This document shows positions 59,401-64,000 of a stretch of 64,000 nt of DNA, in pieces. This DNA is from Methanoperedens sp049690315. Its GTDB lineage: Archaea > Halobacteriota > Methanosarcinia > Methanosarcinales > Methanoperedenaceae. The notes under the pieces were generated by a model. The model was not told the DNA's origin. It searched no databases and was given only the letters and a program-made list of their open reading frames with translations. Position 1 is the stretch's first letter. Each line of letters starts with the position of its first letter. The stretch spans positions 1 to 64,000 of the forward strand of contig JBAVMS010000028.1 of assembly GCA_049690315.1 (NCBI GenBank). The letters are read 5' to 3'. A program made the position numbers and the translations under genes.

Positions 59401-61818
59401 TCCCACACGGTCACCCATCATTAAATTCGTTATCTGTATAGAGGGAGTTCCACTCTGCCTTATAATAGTTATGTTTTTGGAAACTGTGTTATTCATCGTG
59501 TCTACAGCTTTAACTGTAAAAGAATTAGAACCAACTGATAGGGGAGCGTTGTAATACCAATCCACTGTTTGAGCTCCGATCCCGAATATTCCTGTGGTAA
59601 GATTCCCGTTTACGTATACGCCTGTTACACCAATATTATCCTTTGCAATCCCGGTAATGGCTATTGAAGGATAATCAGTCACTGCTCCCTCTTCAGGAGA
59701 TAGAATCTCAAGTATAGGTGGAGAATACCCTACATATATATTAATAGATGTCCTGGCTAAATTGCCCGCTCCGTCTCTTGCCTCAATATAAAAAGTGTTT
59801 TCTCCTTCAAATAGTTCCACATCTATGTTCCAGTTCAAATCTGCCGGAGCCCACCAATTAGCACCCGAGAGAGTTGCGTTCTGATCATTTACGGACAGGT
59901 AATTCAATTCATAATTATCGTATACTATTCCGTACAGTTCCATTGTTTTTGCACTGCTATAGGAATTATTTACGGGAGAAAACACGGTTATAATTGGCGG
60001 CTCTGTATCTTTATAGAATGAAAGTGTTTTTTCAATTTCATTGCCAGCCGCATCGATTGCTATAACTTTTACAGTGATTGAATCCATGACGTTGTTTATT
60101 TGTATTGTAAAAGCATTATTTATACCCGGAATTGCTGGCACATAACTAATAGTTCCGTTATCATTGATTTCAGCATAAACATACGGATTCCCGGAAATAG
60201 GAACATCATCGCGGGCATTGCCGGTTATTACAATGACATTACCCTGTATGTATTTGCTTATATTATCCACTATCAGAGTTGGAAAAACATTGTCATAAAT
60301 AACAGTAGTGTTATTGCTCCACCCACTTGTTCTGCCTGCTTTATCAAACGATTCTGCCCTGGAAATATAGGCTGTAGCTGATAACGGCGATGTAATGGTA
60401 TATGTTCCATTGGCTTTGCCGCTAAACACCAGCGTTGTATTTGGACTAGATAGTAAATCAGAGACCGGTGAACTCCTCAGTTCAAAGAGTATATAATCAA
60501 CCCCAGAACCCCGGTCAGATGCACTGAAATTGAATGTGATGCTTGATTGAGAAGCATTAACAAACCAGTAAGGCGTGCCGTTACCATAAGTGGGTGTTGT
60601 TATGTTTGGCTGGGTAACTATAGGATCCCATGGATCGTACATTGTCAGAGCGCTCCATGCGCTCCATGCACTTGTTCTTCCCACATTATCTACAGCATAT
60701 GCTCTTGCTTTGTAACTCATGCCCGGCAGCATTGAATCATAGGTGTAGGTTCCAGAAACGCCTAGCCATCCGCTAAATACCAGATTATTGTTTTCATCAT
60801 CGATTTCCATATAAACATTATTTACACCAGAACCGATATCATCCGGATTGGTAGTATATGTAACATTGCCTGATATGGAATATGCCGGTGCATTTGGAAT
60901 AGATATTGTAGGATCATTTGCGTCAATTCTCACGTACAGCCGATAATAATCACCGGCATTCCCTGCTGCATCCACTGCTCTAAAATCAAAAGTATAACTT
61001 CCCGTCGTCATTGTCGGGTGATACGGCGAAGACACGGTTTCCCATGCGCCGTCGTTTACTCGCACCTGATAATAAGCGACACCGCTGCCTGTATCAGACA
61101 CGTCAGGCCATGTGAAATAGGGCGAATCGTGTGCACTCCAGGGCGGATCAGGAGTTGGTAAACCATTTGAATGTGTCTCTGAAACTATGGGTATACCAGG
61201 GGGTACGGTATCTATTGAAAAACTGATTGATGAGTACGCACTTGAAAAATCAACATTGTCTACTGCCCTGACACTGAATGTATGTGCCCCATCGGATAAC
61301 GAAGAAAAAGTCTGGCTTGTTGACGTTGTATAAATCTCGCCTCCGCCGTCTAATGTATAATAATAACCAGCAATACCACTTCTGCTATCAGATCCCAGCC
61401 ACTCAAAATGCGCATCAGGAAAATTTATCCACGCGCCCGGCCCCTGTGTAATACTAACGGTCGGAGGAGTCAGATCAACCGAGAAACTTCTTTCAGCAGG
61501 TCCTACCCACCCAGAACCATTATTTGCCATTACCGAAAAGGTATAGGTTTTTTCAATCAGGCCTGTAAAAATATAAGTTTTATTCGTTGTAAAATCAGAA
61601 ACATCTCCAAGTGTTACATAATAAATATCACCGGTATCGCCGCTGTTATATGTAAAGGTCGCATAATTTTGATTATACCATCCTGATGGACCACTCTCAA
61701 TCCAGACTGAATCTGCATCGGCGGCACTCGATAATAAAAGCATCGCTAATATTATACAAAATTGAATACGCAAAAATCTATTATATCGTATTGTTAAGTC
61801 CGCTAAGCGCTTCATCAT
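56458..61818 (-). CDS. Giant Ig-like/PKD-domain surface protein
   Basis: 1786 residues: signal peptide near residues 15-35 (CIILAMLLLSSAADA), then many Ig-like beta-sandwich modules. Early ones carry the pattern FSVDLTPPTVSITQGPG with DNV-FSS or DNVGRTS edges; the middle ones resemble surface-repeat modules (PPIITVFSPVNNS, PPILEILSPEEG). PKD-type modules near 1450-1700 contain YDWGDGTNSIWS. It has no clear C-terminal anchor. Presumed adhesin or envelope/pilus-tip protein. Its first 38 bases overlap the gene before it. Confidence 0.8.
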   Translation of the reverse strand: MMKRLADLTIRYNRFLRIQFCIILAMLLLSSAADADSVWIESGPSGWYNQNYATFTYNSGDTGDIYYVTLGDVSDFTTNKTYIFTGLIEKTYTFSVMANNGSGWVGPAERSFSVDLTPPTVSITQGPGAWINFPDAHFEWLGSDSRSGIAGYYYTLDGGGEIYTTSTSQTFSSLSDGAHTFSVRAVDNVDFSSAYSSISFSIDTVPPGIPIVSETHSNGLPTPDPPWSAHDSPYFTWPDVSDTGSGVAYYQVRVNDGAWETVSSPYHPTMTTGSYTFDFRAVDAAGNAGDYYRLYVRIDANDPTISIPNAPAYSISGNVTYTTNPDDIGSGVNNVYMEIDDENNNLVFSGWLGVSGTYTYDSMLPGMSYKARAYAVDNVGRTSAWSAWSALTMYDPWDPIVTQPNITTPTYGNGTPYWFVNASQSSITFNFSASDRGSGVDYILFELRSSPVSDLLSSPNTTLVFSGKANGTYTITSPLSATAYISRAESFDKAGRTSGWSNNTTVIYDNVFPTLIVDNISKYIQGNVIVITGNARDDVPISGNPYVYAEINDNGTISYVPAIPGINNAFTIQINNVMDSITVKVIAIDAAGNEIEKTLSFYKDTEPPIITVFSPVNNSYSSAKTMELYGIVYDNYELNYLSVNDQNATLSGANWWAPADLNWNIDVELFEGENTFYIEARDGAGNLARTSINIYVGYSPPILEILSPEEGAVTDYPSIAITGIAKDNIGVTGVYVNGNLTTGIFGIGAQTVDWYYNAPLSVGSNSFTVKAVDTMNNTVSKNITIIRQSGTPSIQITNLMMGDRVGTEYINVNGTAYDAGGVSHLKIDVTHIIPGGTGELIGSYALYSSDASRSLSWSQNIKLEPGINMIEARVYDIGGLTASTSLYVVYADVPVITINSPITRVTKTSATGILASGTAQTNGTNIKNISLRIYTSDGVTVNDADIVRLSNTSVQWSYPIAMPRFGTFAVELRAYIEDGDYSKKEFIINNIPANFTGEYSYVKTHGKYAMYNVTSNNTIDYYNFVKMSPDNGTTQNYTMHYYPDWGEGWWKIKDNQTLSLGVQDNSGEVAGLPDYSWPVKQLLDYNLTWVAHARWDYQETPPDEDAENMIGWFKDRPPPNYPPYVNITVLADPTDANLSWYTGNLTQHGWVRVNPSIWDWNRYYEPQFPDPLKLDWTLDGQPVPPQVYVGQSASHDEGDTSPDAPPGVFWMPTTGTHTVGLTVTDSGLSGLNDIPGTIVYNPLSTSAIQTVDVYNDPPVVSGIAVTNIANLTNSYNVTALQYLHLNGEIPRADPLSKSIEPWASQRNPVHIGDTVNISLNATDPNIEDMQYKDYLHYRYVWGDGFDTNWLYSTPTQDEFITSTELLWNVTTLVPRMNVQASNKTHRYVAWMGTSTLILNQNVSFTAQVGDPYNAVTTYNDTIFVYDNPPRQPIIVSMDSIKRKAGLPSTSFIEHHPIVFRAISYDPDNPHGDPNGDTVLYQYDWGDGTNSIWSTSGNASKVYTPDSWDYEDTYGKYDIYYVTVTVKDTWGLTNSSIIEIRVYKNLPPKITINGVQFNGINLIRASPHYFCGYDCQSAGRFGYSISPSIINAAIEDPEGDGFTVTYDWGMNGVVTSTNQYTFGYAVYRSYDSDPPDWILKYGYGWNLAWNQYTPGTYNIVVTATDEWGASSTANTTATAYPPINTVASALFIPDGGDYSRYDTGGFYTELYSCGYSCFYYTGYAIDHYGAAVSASVSGPYSNSYYSTTWFNVDVTDNMGGHHGGSIMGTDKNAVRAYVGRMLGIPVS

Positions 61819-62875
61819 ATCCGCCGACTACTCTTCCGATCGCAGTTCCAGATAATCCCCATTCGATTATCTCTTTTCTTTCACCGTTTATATTCGTAAA
61901 GTTCCCATAACTCGGCCCACCCCATTCAGGCGGCGAGAAAGTTAAATTGACATAATTAGATGTGTGCGCAACTATCCGGTTTGAAATCTCAACGGAATCG
62001 TTTTGGACATCTGCAGGCATCTGGTTTTGCGGGTATAGTTCACTTGCTTGTTTCCATCCGTAGAAAACAATGCTGTTATGATCCCATCCGGTCGATTCAT
62101 CCCATCCCACATCGCCGGAAGGATAAGCGCCCGCTTCCAATCCATTCCCTGGCCTGTAGTATTCAGTCGAGTCGTATGTTTCATTGAGATAATCGGCAGC
62201 AATCTCCCAGCCGCCTTCTGCTCTGATAAGAATCTCGCTCATATTATACCAGTCCTCAACACTCCTGTTCCATACTTCCCTTGCAGCAGGCACAAGTTCT
62301 CCTATGTTGTTGGGTATACCGATACTGTAATTATACTGCCTTACGCTTTCATTCCCCCACGGCATTCCTACCTCATATTGACCTGTGAACATATACCCGT
62401 GGACATCTTTTATGCGCTGAGGATAAAACATTGTAGTGCGGTTCTGTAATAAATCGAACCTGTCCGTGGAAGAGTTAAACTTGGTAAGCGATAGGTTCTT
62501 TTGAGATACGTACATTTTATTCGCTGTATCGCTGGTATTTTTATCAAAATCAAGTATTAAAGTGTAATTATTAATAAGCATAGAACGTAATTCATTGTAA
62601 TAATCACCCTCCATTTGTTCTTTAGTGATATTCCATGGATTCGTTAACCCATGTATATCAACTACTGTTTTTGCAGCGGGCACAACGATTGTTCTTAAAT
62701 ACCGGGGCACATCTACACTGCCGGATGCCTGCGCTCCTATCGCCTGCAATATATCTTTTCTCTGAGCAACATCCAAGCCATGATAATCCCTGAACATTCC
62801 CCCCTCAACAATAGTCAGTAAATAGATTCCGGCAATTATTGCTATTGCTATGGATGCTGCTGCTGTTCGCTGCAT
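61781..62875 (-). CDS. Membrane-anchored extracytoplasmic protein
   Basis: 364 residues from an ATG at 62875 with GAGGATATCC upstream; the longer frame to 62986 has no ribosome site. A single N-terminal span (ASIAIAIIAGIYLLTIVEGG) is followed by a large exterior domain rich in Asn/Trp/Tyr with several glycosylation-type sites. Transcribed with the giant surface protein, probably its partner. Family unknown. Confidence 0.7.
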   Translation of the reverse strand: MQRTAAASIAIAIIAGIYLLTIVEGGMFRDYHGLDVAQRKDILQAIGAQASGSVDVPRYLRTIVVPAAKTVVDIHGLTNPWNITKEQMEGDYYNELRSMLINNYTLILDFDKNTSDTANKMYVSQKNLSLTKFNSSTDRFDLLQNRTTMFYPQRIKDVHGYMFTGQYEVGMPWGNESVRQYNYSIGIPNNIGELVPAAREVWNRSVEDWYNMSEILIRAEGGWEIAADYLNETYDSTEYYRPGNGLEAGAYPSGDVGWDESTGWDHNSIVFYGWKQASELYPQNQMPADVQNDSVEISNRIVAHTSNYVNLTFSPPEWGGPSYGNFTNINGERKEIIEWGLSGTAIGRVVGGYDEALSGLNNTI

Positions 62876-62965
62876 GGATATCCTCTTTTTTAAACTCAAT
62901 CGAAAACGTTTATAATGTTTGAAGTCTTCTATGCTTTTTACTCTATATAATCTTTGCCAAATTAA

Positions 62966-62979
62966 TGTTAATATTAACA
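62966..62979. promoter_or_regulatory. Perfect palindrome TGTTAATATTAACA, third copy
   Basis: About 90 bp before the ATG of the membrane-anchored protein and 240 bp before the plus-strand gene at 63221, inside a divergent promoter region. Confidence 0.45.
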
Positions 62980-63127
62980 TAAACAAACTGACAGGAGTCG
63001 ATAATGCAATGAATAAAGTCCTACACGTTGATGTTTATCATCGTTGTGTTCAGCATGTCCTTGATTTAATGCTTAAAAAATAATGCGATAGCTATTTAGA
63101 GAAAAATACCCTTATACTTCATCATGA

Positions 63128-63165
63128 GGTCGTGGTTTAGCCCGGCAAAGCGGCTGATTCGTAAC
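63128..63165 (+). other. tRNA 5'-half-like fragment (Thr-CGT-like)
   Basis: GTCGTGGTTTAGCCCGGCA followed by AAGCGGCTGATTCGTAAC resembles the D arm and anticodon arm of an archaeal tRNA-Thr with anticodon CGT. It stops being tRNA-like right after the anticodon loop, and no T arm follows before the gene at 63221. It may be a trace of integration or recombination at a tRNA gene. Confidence 0.4.
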
Positions 63166-63220
63166 ATACCGAAACCCTGAAATAAACAAATGATAATAAT
63201 AACAGGATATAAGAGGAATT

Positions 63221-63697
63221 ATGGCTATTACGTTTGCAGTTGAAAAATTATTTAAAATAGGTCTTTTTGTATCGACCCTAGCCGTCCTCGGGGCGCCCAC
63301 GGTGGCTATGATAACTTCGGCATTTCAAACATCCGAGGCTATAACATTCCAGGATAGTATAGTAAATGAAGTTCAGCTTGTTTATGCCGGGAAACTTGTC
63401 TCTGTAAATAATAACCTGATGCTACCGAAAAATACATCGGTAACTCTTTTTACGAAAAATAGTCTTGGGCAGGAGACAGCTACTGATATCATAATAAACA
63501 TAACTACTCCTCTTGGGAATTCGGGAGATATTATAAAAACATTCCCAAACAATTTAACAATATACCAGGATGGCGGGGATGTGCCCTCTACATCTCAAGA
63601 TGAGTCACAGTGTTTTGATATGACAACTAAACGAGATAAAACATGGGCGACAATTAAAGTAACATTCACAAAGACAACGTGTGGTCAAAATGGCTGA
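63221..63697 (+). CDS. Single-span extracytoplasmic protein
   Basis: 158 residues. An N-terminal membrane segment (KIGLFVSTLAVLGAPTVAMI) is followed by a beta-rich exterior domain (VQLVYAGKLVSVNNN) with two late cysteines. Layout is like archaellum stator proteins ArlF/ArlG or minor pilins, but no motif proves it. TAAGAGGAATT precedes the ATG. Confidence 0.6.
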   Translation: MAITFAVEKLFKIGLFVSTLAVLGAPTVAMITSAFQTSEAITFQDSIVNEVQLVYAGKLVSVNNNLMLPKNTSVTLFTKNSLGQETATDIIINITTPLGNSGDIIKTFPNNLTIYQDGGDVPSTSQDESQCFDMTTKRDKTWATIKVTFTKTTCGQNG

Positions 63698-64000
63698 CGC
63701 AGTCTCATTTGCAACGAGTCAGATCGGAGTAATCGGTCTAATGGTGATTACGATAAGTGTCTCAGGATTTATAGCCACATCAATAATCAGTTCAGATAGC
63801 CAGCAGAGTCTTGCAGGGGAATTCAGCGCAACGAGACTTGCAATTGAAATGGTCGGCACCAGCAAACAGCCAGCCAATATGAACTATATTGCAGGACTCT
63901 TTGAAGGGAAAGGATATACGATAGTAAGTGATGGAAATCATCTTTTAACCCTGACAATCACTGATAAAAACGATGCTATTTATGATACAACATCTATGAT
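63690..64000 (+). CDS. Pilin- or stator-like protein, runs past the right edge
   Basis: It overlaps the previous gene by eight bases (AATGGCTGA) and is open to the end of the window. One N-terminal hydrophobic segment (IGVIGLMVITISVSGFIATS) is followed by a beta-rich domain (LAIEMVGTSKQPANMNYI). The pattern again recalls ArlF/ArlG-type proteins. Partial, so the family cannot be fixed. Confidence 0.55.
   Translation, partial: MADAVSFATSQIGVIGLMVITISVSGFIATSIISSDSQQSLAGEFSATRLAIEMVGTSKQPANMNYIAGLFEGKGYTIVSDGNHLLTLTITDKNDAIYDTTSM

Noticed and set aside
1..64000. CRISPR array or cas genes
   Set aside because: No series of regularly spaced identical repeats with unique spacers and no Cas-type protein was seen; the direct repeats at 27.5-29.3 kb are too few and too far apart.
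1..64000. Borg-type element
   Set aside because: Borgs are marked by many in-frame tandem repeats, long inverted ends and strand-uniform replichores. Here only one tandem repeat (17 bp, frame-breaking) was found, and genes are on both strands with an Orc1/ORB origin.
1..64000. Insertion sequence with transposase
   Set aside because: No DDE, HUH or serine-recombinase transposase was recognised. The small helix-turn-helix protein at 19025 is too short to be one.

Overview
The window looks archaeal and carries plasmid-type functions. Archaeal signs are an Orc1/Cdc6 initiator beside inverted ORB-like repeats, an RPA gene followed by a COG3390-type RPA partner, a tRNA-Thr with a bulge-helix-bulge intron, class III (EppA/FlaK-type) prepilin-like signals and a lipobox-bearing surface proteome. 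Plasmid signs are an actin-like segregation gene flanked by direct repeats, a HerA/VirB4-class ATPase, a toxin-antitoxin pair, and long runs of tiny Cys-rich genes. The mix suggests a large conjugative plasmid, or an integrated element, of a Methanosarcinales archaeon. A Candidatus Methanoperedens plasmid is my best guess, but this is inference because no database could be searched.

Layout. 0-11 kb is an accessory, defence-like region. It holds a partial AT-rich gene, an Nmad2-like gene between two attC-like palindromes (cassette-like), a module of two nuclease-like proteins around a TPR-SNF2 helicase bounded by related structured repeats, a small winged-helix regulator, an SF1 helicase and a secreted PLD nuclease. 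11.7-15.3 kb holds tRNA-Thr(UGU), tRNA-Gly(UCC), a DUF1848 gene and the RPA pair. 15.5-26.4 kb is a same-strand train of more than 25 small genes. Most are short zinc-ribbon or Cys-rich proteins, with a SLOG protein, an acylphosphatase, a UPF0175/DUF3368 pair and two DUF488 proteins among them. Many of these genes start behind one recurrent promoter block (pyrimidine-rich box, AT-rich box, CCATACA). 26.4-27.2 kb has three consecutive apparently non-coding units behind the same promoter. 27.4-29.3 kb is an actin-like segregation locus with three direct repeats that could be its centromere.

29.3-33.9 kb has a plus-strand coiled-coil/winged-helix operon facing a minus-strand group of small genes. 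From 52.6 down to 34.2 kb, nearly everything on the minus strand looks like a surface pilus or DNA-transfer apparatus. It comprises lipoproteins, a 1359-residue HerA/VirB4-like ATPase, a DUF11-like secreted protein, nine tandem paralogous pilin-like proteins sharing a GSxSxE motif, an A24 prepilin peptidase, a MinD/ParA-like ATPase, small membrane proteins, a polytopic membrane protein, and OB-fold and SWIM DNA-binding proteins. 53.7-56.4 kb carries a phospholipase-C-like membrane protein, orc1/cdc6 and the putative origin. 56.4-62.9 kb encodes a 1786-residue Ig/PKD surface protein and a membrane-anchored partner. The right edge has two overlapping genes for single-span extracytoplasmic proteins.

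A perfect 14-bp palindrome (TGTTAATATTAACA) stands before the winged-helix regulator, inside the pilin cluster and before the surface-protein genes. It is a candidate shared operator. The nine-pilin cluster, the three non-coding units and the dispersed promoter block are the parts most likely to be new.
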